A DNA stretch of 64,000 nucleotides from Uloborus plumipes (GCA_038373865.1 JAXGGA010001032.1:1-64000); one strand, 5' to 3'. Shown: positions 11,166 to 22,255, numbered from the stretch's first letter. A program made the numbers and translations. The notes: generated by a model not told the origin, from the letters alone.

Positions 11166-11919
11166 AAGGATTCTTTAATAAAAAAGATGAACTTTCAACA
11201 TAGTAGTTTTAATAAAGCTTTGGTAATTCAGTCTGCAAATAATTATCACTGACTGCTTTTGAGTTAGAAAATTCAAAAATGAAAATGTCCATTTTTCACT
11301 CACAATTTTCCTGGTTGTATAATACAAGAAAACTCAAATCTTGGCACATATAATTTTAATATACAATGGAACCCCGATTTCACATTACCCATTTCATACG
11401 CTATCCCGCTACCAATATTATTTTCTGCTGGTCTCGTGAAAAAGATTTTATTGATAATTTTAAAAGATTTCAGATTTACGTTTTCCTTTTTCAAAAAGTT
11501 CATACATTTTTCGCCACATAGATCAAAATCTTGTTTCATCTACAAGACTTACACAAACTTTTTTTTTGCAAGAAAAAATAATTTCATAGCTGTTTAAAAC
11601 GCTCTGGCATTCTTTTGGTTCTGTCATAGGTCCTTAAGAAAAAGGGGCTTCCTCCTATCTTCCAATATGTTCTTCCTTTACAATAACAGAAGATGAAAGT
11701 TGATACTCCTCTTCGTGAAATTTTGTAGAAGTCAATGTCGCTTTTTACATCACACATTCTCTCAATATCATATTCAATACCCGCTTCCAATGATAGTTAA
11801 TGAAACGATGAAGGTACATAAGTAATGGAATGTGTCCCCACAGCTGATCAAGCAATTCATAGCATAAAAACTTTTTTGATAAATGCCATATTGCTATATA
11901 TGTTCTGTTTGGAACTCAG
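11166..11919. other. non-coding stretch, possible intron
   Basis: A+T-rich with no recognised repeat. If the candidate exon that follows is real, this is intron sequence, and its 3' end has a fair acceptor (TTCTGTTTGGAACTCAG). The minus-strand frames at 11300-11539 and 11584-11790 show no domain. Confidence 0.35.
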
Positions 11920-12136
11920 AGGTCATGCAACCCCTTTCTCAAATTGGCACTCTGCCAACATCTTACATCCTGGTCTTCGCCTCCCTGGAACTGCTTCTGC
12001 GGGGGGGCATGCTGGATATGGTGGCGCAGTCAGCAACAGTCCCACTGCACTGCACCACCATACAGGACATGGTGGCAAAGAAGCACACGCACATGGCAAC
12101 GCATACACATATGCACACGGCAATGGCCAAGAATGA
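11920..12136 (+). CDS. candidate terminal exon, Gly/His/Ala-rich C-terminus
   Basis: After an acceptor-like AG (11918-11919) one frame stays open to TGA at 12134-12136. It encodes about 71 residues containing NWHSANILHPGLRLPG and then a low-complexity tail rich in Gly, His, Ala and Tyr (for example GGHAGYGG, LHHHTGHGG and HAHGNAYTYAHGNG). The segment is more G+C-rich than its surroundings, and a canonical AATAAA follows at 12237-12242. Such tails are common at the ends of regulatory proteins, but I do not recognise the gene. Upstream exons are not visible. Two other frames are also open here, which lowers confidence; simple repeat expansion is the main alternative. Confidence 0.4.
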
Positions 12137-12236
12137 ATACAGCTTTGAAACAATGCATCACTTTTTTCTAAACCTATAAATATCTTCCTTACATATCTAT
12201 GTGCTTTAATTTTCTTGTGTTTAAATGTGTTGTTGT

Positions 12237-12242
12237 AATAAA
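12237..12242 (+). promoter_or_regulatory. polyadenylation signal AATAAA
   Basis: A canonical hexamer about 100 bases after the stop of the candidate terminal exon, followed by a T-rich stretch (12250-12260). The position suits a short 3' UTR. In A+T-rich DNA the hexamer also occurs by chance, so its meaning depends on the exon call. Confidence 0.35.
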
Positions 12243-12284
12243 AGTCTTAGTTTTTTTAATGTAGAATTTAACTTGAACAAAGGA

Positions 12285-12372
12285 TAGCCTCTCTAACTCT
12301 AAGGTAGAGGCTTTGCTTCAAATACCGTAGGTCATGGGTTTGATAACCACTGAAGCACTGGGTGTTTTTTTT
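12285..12372 (+). mobile_element. tRNA-like SINE head (degenerate)
   Basis: Shows a worn tRNA-like layout: an A-box-like region ending AAGGTAGAGG, then GGTCATGGGTTTGATAACC as a mutated B-box, then CACTGAAGCACTGGGTG and a T-tract. It resembles a SINE head rather than a usable tRNA, because stems do not pair and no anticodon loop is clear. Confidence 0.4.
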
Positions 12373-12906
12373 TTTCTATATTTAGAGGAAATAAATATTT
12401 CTTGTTACGCCCAACGCAGTAGTAAAGAAGTTCAACTTTCCTCTCGAGGCAATGGCACCCATATCTTATTAATGATTATTAATTATGACACCACACGCCA
12501 ACAATAACTCGAATAAAGACTTCTTGTGTGAATGTTCCCTATATATTTATCGCATACCATACCATGGCAAAACAAGTGACAGAACTGAAAAATTATTAAT
12601 TCCCACAAACTGAGAAATAAAACCATCATGAATTTGTGCTGCATATATAGTGTTACTAAATAATAAGTGTTATTCCTAATATTTTGCTCTTTTAATCCCT
12701 AATTGTTTCCAGAATAATAATATATTGTTTGTTTATGGATGAAAATACATCCATAAGCTCACATTCTTTGCATCGGAAAAGGTGTTCCTTGTAACCCTGA
12801 AACAGACGTGTGCCTGCAGATCCCTACCCATTTGTGCCTTTTACGTTGTTGTACTTTCTTTTATTTTTTCAAACGCAATGGTATTTATGTATATACTACC
12901 TTTATA
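12373..12906. other. non-coding stretch, no feature seen
   Basis: A+T-rich. The open frame at 12782-13015 runs into the Helitron terminus and is not supported as a gene. Confidence 0.45.
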
Positions 12907-13743
12907 CTCGGCGTTGCCCGGGTGCGTATTAATACAACATAGCATTCAGAAAAGAAAAAAAAAATGGAAGAATTCTATTCTTATTTGGGTACATAAAATT
13001 AAAAAAAAAAATTAGAATTAAGTATCCGTAATTTTATCAAGTTGTATGCTTAAAGGTTCATGTCGATTACAAGTATAGGCCTAGAAAGGCCATTTTCTGA
13101 TTTTAAAGGCCATTTTATTATTGCAACATACCTCTTATTTGGTTGAATTCAGTCCACATGGTTGTACAAAAAGTTCTAGGTACAAACTCCCAAAAGAACT
13201 TAATTATCACGGAAAGTTCACAGAAAAATAGCACCAGCTAAAAGCGAAACATGTATAAGGCTTTTAATCCATGTTTTTGCATAATTCCTCTGATAGGAGG
13301 ATAAGAAAAAAAATTTCTGTATCATACATATTTTGTGCCAAATGAGAACATGAATTATAATTGTTTTTGACTTATTTCATGCTAAAATGAAATAGGTGAG
13401 CCTTGAAATGAAAATTCATTGTTTTAATTTTAATCTTTGTTGGAAAATGCTAATATTTAAATACCATAAATTTTATCAATTTGTAACCTAAAGGCTCAAG
13501 TCGATTAAAAAAATAGGCCTAATAATAGGCTAGATTCCTATAAAAGGGTCATTTTTTGACAAAAAACTTGAATTTGAGCTTTTTAGATTTTTTAAAATTT
13601 CAAGACCCCGTCTATGAGAATTCTAGGGCATCAAGGAACCTCTGTGTCAAGTTTGATGAAAATCTGACGCAAACTGTGGATTTGTATAGAGAACAAGTAT
13701 ACAAACAAACATACAAGCATTCACTCATTTTTATTGATATAGA
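12907..13743 (-). mobile_element. non-autonomous Helitron
   Basis: Read on the minus strand it starts A|TCTATATCAATAAAAATGAG at 13743 and ends ...CCCGGGCAACGCCGAG|T at 12907. These are a Helitron-type TC 5' end and a CTRR-like 3' end with one mismatch (CGAG), inserted between A and T. The interior has two related blocks, near 13024-13110 and 13463-13555 (GTCGATTA...ATAGGCCTA). No Rep/helicase sequence is present. Ends and target context are seen; the Helitron class is inferred from them. Confidence 0.6.
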
Positions 13744-14007
13744 TTAATCATCGTATTTGTTGACTTTGCCACATCCTGCATATAGTAAGCTAATTATTGT
13801 TCTAGTTTTAGAGAAATAAAATGACTAATCATTATAATTAAACTCAAAGTTATTGTCTTGTAAAATCATAAAAAGTGAATAAAAAAATAAAATCTCTTTA
13901 GGAAAGGTACAGAAAATTATACAGAAAATTATTTTTGAATAAATTTAAAGTGAAACGCATATTCGGCTCTGAAGAAATCTGTGTTATTAATAATGCATGG
14001 GTACCGG

Positions 14008-14252
14008 CAGGGGCGCCGACCTGCAAAAGTTATTGCGGGGCCCAGGACCTGGAGTTAGGTCTAAGAGGGCCCTAAGCCATTTCAAGAAAGCGTCCCTTTA
14101 TGTAGTCCGGACAACTATGTGGGGAAATGAGGGCTTAGGCAAAAGAGGCCATTGTTGTCACTGCATGTCTTTTTCGTTAATGCTGCCTTCGTATGTTTTC
14201 TTATTTTTTACTCGTGTCCGTTTTGTGTTTTTAGTTTTTTCTTGTTTTTTCC

Positions 14253-14286
<34 letters not shown>

Positions 14287-14460
14287 AGACTTTTTCTGTA
14301 CTTGCTTATGTCATGGTTTTCACATTTTGCTTCCGGTTGCAGAGTTAAATCCAGCCGCGTGAGCTTTAACGCACTTCCGCTTTTAGTGGAGCGAGCAAAG
14401 GTTTGGCTTACGTGGTTTTGAGTCGAGTACAATGATTGGCTGGACTACGACTGGAAGCTT
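14008..14460. repeat. transposon-end-like sequence with TTA microsatellite
   Basis: Starts CAGGGGCGCCGACCTGCAA, similar in type to the CAGGGGCGGCC end at 23704. The following words (TTTATGTAGTCCGGACAACT, GTCTTTTTCGTTAATGCTG) are echoed at 23890-24010 (TTGTAGTCCGGAAAACT, ATCTTTTTCGCTGAC), so both belong to one repeat family. A TTA repeat spans 14256-14285. No right terminus was found. Confidence 0.4.
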
Positions 14461-14512
14461 TAATTTAAATTCGACCGAAATTGTTGGAGATAAACCTTGC
14501 AATATCCCATAC

Positions 14513-14608
14513 TATAATACGAGAAATGGTTGCCAAGTCGAAAATCGCCCCAGAATTAATAAACTCTGGTAAACTTGGGGGGTCTGGGGTTTTTGGCCAC
14601 GAGGAATC
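14513..14608 (+). repeat. direct repeat, unit 1 (pair with 15781-15875)
   Basis: About 95 bp, starting TAATACGAGAAATGGTTGCC and ending GGCCACGAGGAATC, is repeated at 15781-15875 with a few differences. The pair brackets the small inverted-repeat element and SINE copy 1 between them. Function unknown. Confidence 0.7.
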
Positions 14609-14906
14609 GATTGGCGCCGGTTTTGAAGCGCTACGGTCGAGCAGTTCGGAGTTACAGATAGGATTCATTAAAAGTTTGAGAAGATTTCTTACTACGCCAT
14701 TTTCTTTATGATTACTCTTATTGTTACTGTTTCTTAGCAACCACGTTTTAACAATGGATTTCATATTTAATCACATCAGCGTAAATTTATATTTTTATGG
14801 TATTTGGCAAATAATTTTTGGCAACACGTTAGAATTGTTATTGTTTTTAAAATTTAAAAGAGATCAACCAAAATAAAGTTAAAATTGGGTATGGGCCGCG
14901 GTAGAG

Positions 14907-15156
14907 CCGCTATATAGACATACCGACGCATCAAGCTTAAGTTTCACCACTTTGGATCCAACTCATTAACTTTCACTTTCATTTTTCATTGTTGAGGAAT
15001 TAGGGTTACCAGAGCAAAGTTTCGGGAGATTGCCAAGCTTTGTTAATTTATGTAAAAAGTTACCAAAAATCGATAACTGGCCAGAAAAGACAATCCTCAC
15101 ACACGCGCTGGATCCTAAGTGGTAATCTTGATGCGTCGGCTCGTCTATATAGGGGC
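14907..15156. mobile_element. small inverted-repeat element (MITE-like)
   Basis: The left end GCCGCTATATAGACATACCG... and the right end (reverse complement CCCTATATAGACGAGCCG) pair over roughly 50 bp, including CGACGCATCAAG. About 250 bp in total, without coding capacity. The right end abuts SINE copy 1. The target duplication is unclear. Confidence 0.5.
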
Positions 15157-15412
15157 CTGTGGCCGCGGTTGTCCAATCGGTTAGTCGTCGGACTCGTAAC
15201 CGGAGGGTCTCGGGTCGACCATTTAACCGCCGATCAAAGATCCACCGTCTTTATTAATGGTAGCTGGGGGACGTTAAAAATGTTCATGGTCACAAAATCC
15301 TCCAAGTGAAACGAAACCTCTGGGGGAAGCTGGGCCAAAGGGTTTGCTCGGCCCTTGGGCCTGGTTTAAAAATGAGCAGAGCGTTCTTCAGGGCCCCATC
15401 CCGGTTAAAAAG
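15153..15412 (+). mobile_element. tRNA-Thr-like SINE, copy 1 (degenerate)
   Basis: The head GGCCGCGGTTGTCCAATCGG and the anticodon arm GTCGGACTCGTAACCGG (CGT at the anticodon position) match the copy at 16654. The B-box is damaged (GGGTCGACCATTTAACC). The shared body includes GATCAAAGATCCACCGTC, GGGGGACGT, CCAAGTGAAACGA and GGGCCTGGTT. A homology break near 15412 defines the end. Confidence 0.7.
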
Positions 15413-15746
15413 CGAGTTGTGGTATGAACGAGGGGGGGGGGGGGGAACTGGAGTGTGAAGTGAAGTGAAAGTCAAAACCAACTGGAACCAAATGTGAACT
15501 GGAGAACAGGGACTCTGCTTCCATTCTCATCAACCCCTCCCGCGCCTTCGGCGCCAAATGAAATGAAATTAGGTGTGATTTTACGATGAGCATGGATTAA
15601 ATAGGGTTGTATTTTTAAAAAAAAAATTACGGCTGTTTTGAATGCGTAATTGCAACCAAAGGCTCAAAAATGCCTTTCAAGTTTATCTAAATAAGTACTT
15701 CGCACTTTAGAAAAAAACACGAGTTTACAAACCTCTTTTTTTTTAA

Positions 15747-16194
15747 CCGAGCGGGCTCGGTCCCCTGGTACACGTTAGGGGTAATACGAGAAATGGTTGC
15801 CAAGTCGAAAATCGCCCCAGAATTAATTAACTCCGGTAAACTTGGGGGTCTGGGGTTTTTGGCCACGAGGAATCACAAGGTTGGGTTTTTCTAAATAAAT
15901 TTGTCAATATTGAACTTCAACACACTTCAATCTTTACACTGCTCACTTTGTACCATTTCTTTAATTGTATAGTTTTTTTTATTATCAATTACATTTTATT
16001 TCCTATGACTTTTCAAACTTAATCTTTGTTTAGAATAGTTTACAATGGTGCACTTTAACCGGTTATCTTTTCACCAATGGTTTCACAAATTTTCTTATGG
16101 CATGTATTGTTTTGATAAATCACAATTGAAAATTTAAATCTTCGAGTTAGCTTCGATACCTGTTTTCCTCGAGCGGAGCTCGGTCACCCGCTGG
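15747..16194. mobile_element. possible TTAA-flanked element
   Basis: Flanked by TTAA at 15743-15746 and 16195-16198. The left end CCGAGCGGGCTCGGTCCCC and the right end (reverse complement CCAGCGGGTGACCGAGCTCC) are only partly inverted-repeat. It would be about 448 bp and non-coding. The weaker TIR match makes this less certain than families A to D. Confidence 0.3.
15781..15875 (+). repeat. direct repeat, unit 2 (pair with 14513-14608)
   Basis: The second unit of the pair described at 14513. It sits just inside the left end of a possible TTAA-flanked element (15747-16194). Confidence 0.7.
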
Positions 16195-16653
16195 TTAAAG
16201 CAAATAGAGCTTTTACTATACCGCCTATTTCTTAAATCAAATTTTTCATTTAAACTTTATTGGCTACTTTAGCATTAACGTAAATATAAATATATCAAGA
16301 TGAGCTGGAATTTCTGAGCACTATAATCACTATATCGACTACTTAGTTTATTTCATACTTTTTAGTGCGAATGAGCGGTCAGAAATAGTCTTTAAATTTA
16401 AAAAGTTTTTTTTATATTTTATTCCTTCTTTCTTCTTCTTTTTTTTTTTTTTTTTTTTTTTGGACCTTTCAGGATGATGGATATCAAGAGAATGGTACGC
16501 AAGCCCGCTCTCTAAGTGGGTTATAGAATATTAAAAATTTAAGTGGCATTGGGGGTTGCCATTTCTCCCCTGGAAAAATTTTTTGAAAAAAATATTTAAA
16601 ATTTTTACATTTTAAGGCGGTTTAAATGGGTAATTAGCACTATGAAATTGTCA

Positions 16654-16890
16654 GGGGGCCGTGGTAGCCCGATCGGTAAGGCGTCGGACTCGTAAACGGG
16701 GGGTTCTCGGGTTCGATCCTAGCCGATTAAAGATCCATCGTCGTTACTAATGGTGGTTGGGGGACGTAAAATAAGGGTCGCAGTCACAAAGTCCGCCAAG
16801 TGAAACGATACCTCTAGGGCTACTAGACCAAGGGTTTGCTTGGCCCTCGGTCTGGATCAAAAGAACAGAGCGCTCTGAGCTGAATTGGGC
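16654..16890 (+). mobile_element. tRNA-Thr-like SINE, copy 2
   Basis: The better preserved copy: A-box TAGCCCGATCGG at 16665-16676, anticodon arm GTCGGACTCGTAAACGG with CGT in the anticodon position, and B-box GGGTTCGATCCTAG near 16709-16722. The body runs through AGATCCATCGTCGTTACTAA and GCTTGGCCCTCGGTCTGG to about 16890. Intact A and B boxes suggest this copy could still be a Pol III template. The acceptor stem does not close, so it is not a tRNA gene. Confidence 0.75.
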
Positions 16891-17226
16891 TTCCACCTCA
16901 ATGGTGCTCGTAAAAACGAAAGTCGTACTTATTCTGCCTTAAATCGGGAAGATGTGTCTACTCGGGCTCGGGTTTCAGAGTGGTTTCAGAAACAACAACG
17001 TGAAATTATCAGGGAAAAATTGGCAAACAAAACCCTTTTGAAAATTAATCATTCTTTTGTAAAATAAACATTTCTTGTGGTTCAATAAATTGCTGACATT
17101 AATCGACATTGGGGACGAACAAGCATCCTCAAGTTAAGCATTTCCTATTCCCCTTAAACATCACACACTTGCACAAATTATTGGGGGTGGCTCTAGCTCT
17201 CCCAAGCCCCATAGAGTCGGCGCTAG
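16891..17226. other. non-coding stretch
   Basis: The frame at 16885-17067 has no recognisable domain. Near 17165-17226 there are words (CTAGCTCTCCCAAGCCCC, GTCGGCGCTAG) that look like a worn transposon end. Confidence 0.4.
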
Positions 17227-17956
17227 TGGGCACCGGCAGAATCATGGGGGGGGGGGGGGGGTTGCACCAAAATTAAAAAAAAGTTTTTTTTTTTTTTCAT
17301 TTTATTAATTTTTTTGTGGGGGTTGTTTTCTTCTCTTTTTTATTTTGTTTGTTTATTTATTTTTCAAAAGCGAATTTTGTGGTAGATTTTTATCTTTGCT
17401 TAATTCATTTTATTTATAAGTATATTTCTCTCAAATGCATCGCAATATTTTTACAATTTGTCCTGTGCTTAAGATCAGTATAATTTTTACTTGAAAAAAA
17501 ATATTTTAAAACCAAAAATAATAATATAAAAAAGAGTATTGAATTTATATTAAATTAAAAAAATATTTAAGTACTTTGTAGTTTGTGCTTATTTATTTTG
17601 TTTTAATTTGGAAAGGCACGTTGTGTAAAAACACAGCCCCTTGTAGTAGTAAAAGCGCTAGTGATTATAAACATAAAGTAATAATTGTTGTGATGTACTT
17701 AGTAGTTACCGATAGTTTGTAGAAAACTTTATTTTTAAAAACCAAAGGTGAAAGTGCATCCCCGTGCCGGCATTCATAAGCATGATAAAACGTTTTGTGA
17801 ACCACTTCATTTCTGAAATACATGTATTTATTTATCAAAATATTAATTACAGTAATTAAAATGATCAACTAAATTAATATTGATTATAATTTTTGTAATA
17901 CTTTTTTTAAGCCAATGGGGTGCTCCCCCCCATCCGACCTTAATGCCGGCGCCCAT
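17227..17956. mobile_element. possible small DNA transposon
   Basis: The left sequence TGGGCACCGGCAGAATCATGG (17228 on) and the right sequence TTAATGCCGGCGCCCATA (17940-17957) form short inverted ends, each next to a G- or C-run (G16 near 17246-17261). The interior is A+T-rich without domains. The LINE begins right at the right end, so one inserted beside the other or the match is fortuitous. Confidence 0.3.
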
Positions 17957-18966
17957 ACTTTAATTTCAAAAGCATTCGATAGAGTGTGGAAACAAATTGC
18001 TAATCAAACTACATGACACCTTCAACATTCGAGACAATTTCTTGGCATGGATCTCGGACTTCTTGCATTACAGATCCATCAGAGTAAAATTTAACAAGAC
18101 TTTTTCTGACAGAGTTCAGCTAAGCCAGGGTGTTCCTCAAGGCTCAGTTCTTAGCCCAATGCTTTTCTCTCTTTATTTGGCAGGAATAGAGAAACTATCA
18201 CCCTCTGGAGTAGGAATTGGCTTGTTTGCCGACGATATTGTTATCTGGTGCTCTGGAACCAATTTAATTGAAATGGAAAGGACTCTTAACAACACTCTTT
18301 CGGCTTTGTCAAACTTTGCCTTGGAATTTAAACTCTGTTTTAATCCTACCAAATCCATATCCACCTTCTTTACCACCAACAAAAAGTTATACAATTTCCA
18401 GCCGAATTTTAAAATGGATAACCAGGATTTTACTTATGAGAAGCATCCTAAATATCTGGGATATATTTTAAATCCCGAATGTACAAGTAATAAACACATC
18501 GATCATATTGTCTTAAAGAGTAGAAAAAGATTAAATATCCTTAAATATTTAGCCGGCAGAGATCGGGGCCCCGATGCTCCACTCCCGATGTAAGAAACAC
18601 TTATATTACTTTTATCAGACCCATTTTAGAGTATGGTTTCCCCATTTATAGCTGTGCTTCAGCCACCAACTTAGACAAATTGGAGAAGGTTCAACTCAGC
18701 GCAGCTAGAATTATTACCGGATTAAGACGCAGTTGCCCCAGGGAAATTGTTCTCTATGAAACCTGCAACCACTCCAAACTAGAAATAAAGGCAATCCTCA
18801 CCAAGTACTTTAATAAACTGTCCAGTTGCGGTCAGCATAACAGAACTTCCGTATATTTAAAGAGCTGGAATAACCACCAAAGACTCAAAAAGAACAGTCC
18901 CTTCAGCCAGGCTAAACTTCTGCAATTGCCTTACAGTCAGGTTGAACCCCACTCCTTACTAACTTG
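17957..18966 (+). pseudogene. LINE reverse transcriptase fragment
   Basis: The RT copies element RNA at the nicked target. Visible are motif A (SKAFDRVW), motif B (LSQGVPQGSVLSPMLFSLYL), the catalytic motif C as FADD (GIGLFADDIVIW), and the thumb region with KHPKYLGYILNPECTSNKHI. Frames change near 17995, between KAFDRVWKQ and LLIKLHDTF. They change again near 18565-18600, after ILKYLAGRDRG, resuming as TYITFIRPILEYGFPIYSCA. A stop follows at 18964-18966. The catalytic Asp residues remain but the frame is broken, so no enzyme is made from this copy. Confidence 0.85.
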
Positions 18967-19861
18967 ACTCGATACCTCAGAAGGATTACACAGAGTCCAT
19001 TTTAACTTCAGTTTTTCTATCCCAATCATCAAGAAGGATTTAATTCCTGCTCATCTCAAACAGTTGGCATTAGAGATCATAAACAAGATCCCGGACAATG
19101 CCATAAAATTGTATACAGATGGCAGTAAACTAGACAACCACACCGGTAGTGGCATCTACCATTGAGAAACCGGGGAAAAACTGTCTTTCAGCCTTCGCAA
19201 CCCTGATTCATCTTCAGTCTTCAAAAGTGAATTAATAGCAATTGAACAGGGACTTGAGGTCATTCTCAGTGACAATGATTATGGAGATCTCTGGATCCTT
19301 TCAGATAGTCGTAGCTCTATACAGCACCTCCACAACTGGACTGCAATTGGTGATAAAACCAGCACTTCTATTCTCCTTAAACTAAAGCTCATCTCCAAGC
19401 TCCATGAAGTCTACTTTCAATGGATTCCATCCCATGTAGACATTTTCGGCAACGACCGAGCGGATGAACTGGCCAGGAAGGGCTGTTACTCCGACAATCC
19501 TTCCTCTTCAGAACTTACCTTTTCAGAAAACCAATCTATTGTAAATTCTGAGATTTTGAAGGAGTTCAAGATCCCTCCCTACCATGAGTGGTACGCTGGC
19601 AAAGAGCCTGGCTCTTCATTCGTTCTAAATTGTGACAGATCATCGAAAACTGCAATTTCTAGATTAGCAAGCGGGCACACGAAGAGTCTCTCATTCATTG
19701 AGGGCAGGAAAGTCTTCGACGTCTGCTCTAAATGCAAAAGCCAGCAGGCTTCTCCAGGGCACATCCTGGACTGCCTAGGACTTTGCAAAGAAGATATCTT
19801 TGAATCACCGCTTCTTGTCCTCGATTTCCTCCGGGTCAGAGGTCTGATGGACCTTGTCTGA
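18967..19861 (+). pseudogene. LINE RNase H and C-terminal zinc-knuckle region
   Basis: In the same frame as the later RT part but after the stop at 18964. RNase H degrades the RNA strand during reverse transcription. The acidic and His residues are all present in order: TDGSKL (about 19115), FKSELIAIEQGL, ILSDSRSSIQHL and WIPSHVDIFGNDRADELA. A second in-frame TGA interrupts it at 19162-19164. The end holds CSKCKSQQASPGHILDC, a C-x2-C-x9-H-x3-C motif like those closing I and Jockey-type ORF2. Apart from that one stop, 19165-19861 is continuous. Confidence 0.85.
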
Positions 19862-19990
19862 CTTCGTCAGACATTTGGAGGATTAATCTCAACTCAACTC
19901 ATATATTTTCCTCAATTAAACAATTTGATTAACGTATTATTTCTCAAAGATAACACTAGATGGCGGCAAAAAAGTAAACGTATGAAAATT

Positions 19991-20211
19991 TGTCACTTTT
20001 GGCTTAGCCAATGGGACCGAATGGACCGCAGCGAGGAGTTTCCTTGTGGGTTTTGTGAGCTTTGTCGTGGCACAGCACACCTTGGCAATAGTTAGCTCCA
20101 TTGCTACCGCAGTTCGCTCCCCGAGACGACCACACTCCTTATTATTATCTGAATAAATTCGACGGACTTGAACATTAACACAACCGTCTGATTTTTAAGA
20201 AAATCTCGGCA
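19991..20211 (+). mobile_element. possible solo LTR
   Basis: A G+C-richer block runs from TGTCACTTTTGGCT to ...AAATCTCGGCA, with AATAAA at 20152-20157 and a CA end at 20210-20211. This LTR-like order (TG...AATAAA...CA) is suggestive, but no target duplication is seen. The alternative is a host 5' UTR exon, because GTAAGT follows at about 20226. Neither reading is strong. Confidence 0.22.
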
Positions 20212-20966
20212 TTCCATTGACGAAGTAAGTGCAAAAAGGTAATTATTATTATTGTGCAAAATAAGACACTAAATAAAAGTTTGAATAAAAGCGATAAACA
20301 GTTACAAAGTTTTGAAACTATTTTTATGGATTTGATTTGTACTCTTATTCAAATTGTCTTATTTTACTCACATGATACTCCAAAGTTTTAAATGTTTTTA
20401 AAAATTCTCTAGTCATTTTTTTTGCTTTTCAAAGAATTGAAAATCATTTTAAGTTTTTCAAGTGCTTTTTTTATTTTATACTAACAATCAGTAGTGCACC
20501 TAGGATTGTTTTCTGGGAGGGACTAAGTGGACCTCCTAAAGTTTTGGAATTTGTCCTAGAGAAAGTCCTAGAGAAAAAACTAGTCATTTTTGGTTAAAAT
20601 AAAGAGGGAGTTGGGGCTATCGCTCGGTAAATTTTCAAAAATTTAGTCCAAGAAACGCATTTCAAGCAGTTTGATTTTATTAAGGGTTTTATCATCTTCA
20701 TGCTTCTGGGAGGGGCTTAAGCCCCTTAGTTCCTCCCGTGAATGGGCCATTGCTAATAATTAGTAATTTTATCGTTGCTAAATATGTTTTTAAAGAAATT
20801 TATCCTTTTTTGGCGTAACTACTTTTTACTTCACAAATTCTTAGCACCCCAATGCCTGTTCTTTTTTTTATTAATACTTTTTAGGGCGGAACAGCTTCAA
20901 ATGTTTTTTTTCTTAAGTAAATTCTCAGAGATTTATCTTTTCGGCGGACATTTGCGAAAGATCGCA
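20212..20966. other. non-coding stretch
   Basis: A+T-rich. A repeat-like piece near 20485-20750 (TTCTGGGAGGGactaag and CTTCTGGGAGGGGCTTAAGC) appears twice with loose similarity. No gene seen. Confidence 0.4.
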
Positions 20967-20968
20967 TA

Positions 20969-22255
20969 CCGTAAAATGGGGTGTATAGGAACAGCGGGGT
21001 CAATCGGTACAAAACTTACCGACCGTACAAAGAAATTCTTCATAAATATACTATTGGGTATTTTTCGTCATTAATTTTTTTTAGAAAGGTAAGATCATAG
21101 GAAGTAGGAAAAATTACTTTTGTTAATCTGGCAACGCTACTGGCTTCTAAGGAGGGCTGCACGTGGAATGCTAAAAAACATCACATTTTCATAGACTGAA
21201 AAACTTCATATGCAAGAACAAACCTTCTTATATTTTAAACCTAAGAGTGGTATGTTTCAATTATACATGTATCTGAACAACATAATACCACATTAGAATT
21301 TACATTTTTAAAAAATTGTGTCATAAAAATGAATAATTCTGAAAAATGCTATTGGAAAAAAAATTGCGGGGTGAATCGGAACACTGTGTTCTTTTGTTCC
21401 AATTCAAACTTATTTGAAGGAAACTGTTTGAAAAATCAAGATTCTAACCCCAATTCCTCTAATCAAGACAAGGACAAATATTTATTACTGTTTGTCCCTT
21501 CTCGTGAGCAACTAGATCTTAGAATGACAACAAGTTGCGGATTTTAAAAGATTTTTTCTCCAGGAGACTTTTTTTTACTTAAAATACGAGGGGGAAAGTC
21601 ATATAGACTCTATTTAGCAAAAGGCCAGCACACAGGCAGTGATGAATCAAAAAAAAATATTTCAGGACAATTCCCGAAACCCAGAGATTTTAAGAAACTA
21701 AAGAAAAGGCAGAGTTCATCCCAGAAGATGCTATGAAAAAAGTTAAGCCAAGTCACAATTGCTAGTTTTGAGGACTACATATTTGTGGACGACATGAGTG
21801 ACTTCCATTCATGTTTTCAATCTCTGTATTTCAATTCAAAAGCGTTTCTTAAAATTTCTTTTCATTTTTCATAAGTTCAATATTATTTTGAATTTTGATA
21901 AATTATAAACGGTTACTGGTATTGAAATTATACTTTTATTTGACTGTAATTATCTGTTCTTATTCTCCCCCATCAATATTACTCATGTATGTGAGACCTA
22001 TTATAGGTTAAATGGAAAAAAAGTAAAAAGTTTAACATGTGTTCCGATTGACCCCTATCAGCGGGGTGATTCGGAACACCCATAATTGCCCATATATTTT
22101 AATAATAACTGTTCAAAATGTTTTGTCTTTGCTTGGAATATCAAAAGTAAAGCAAGACCAAAGTTTTTACCCAAAAAATCAAATAAAATAAATCTTTTAA
22201 CTGCTTTTTTTTACAATCAAAGCTGAAAAGTGTTCCGATTCACCCCATTTTACGG
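20969..22255. mobile_element. 1.29-kb TIR element, TA-flanked, superfamily unknown
   Basis: Ends CCGTAAAATGGGGTGtAT... and the inverted form ATTCACCCCATTTTACGG, with TA at 20967-20968 and 22256-22257. TGAATCGGAACAC-type words recur inside: GGGGTGAATCGGAACAC near 21368, and GTGTTCCGATTGACCCC plus GGGGTGATTCGGAACACC near 22039-22080. A plus-strand frame at 21329-21547 (72 aa) and a following degenerate stretch (words DFKKLKKRQSSSQ and FEDYIFVDDMSDF) may be remnants of an element protein, but I recognise no family. Confidence 0.65.

Larger units (their letters stand above)
17957..19930 (+). mobile_element. LINE of the I group (RT + RNase H), 5'-truncated
   Basis: Reading starts abruptly inside the RT domain at TLISKAFDRVWKQ (motif A Asp in AFD). 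It runs through the rest of RT, a linker, RNase H and a C-terminal Cys/His motif to a stop at 19859-19861, then a short 3' UTR. 5' truncation is normal for LINEs copied by target-primed reverse transcription. A separate RNase H after RT is typical of I-group elements. No clear poly(A) tail or target duplication was found, so the 3' boundary is approximate. Confidence 0.82.
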
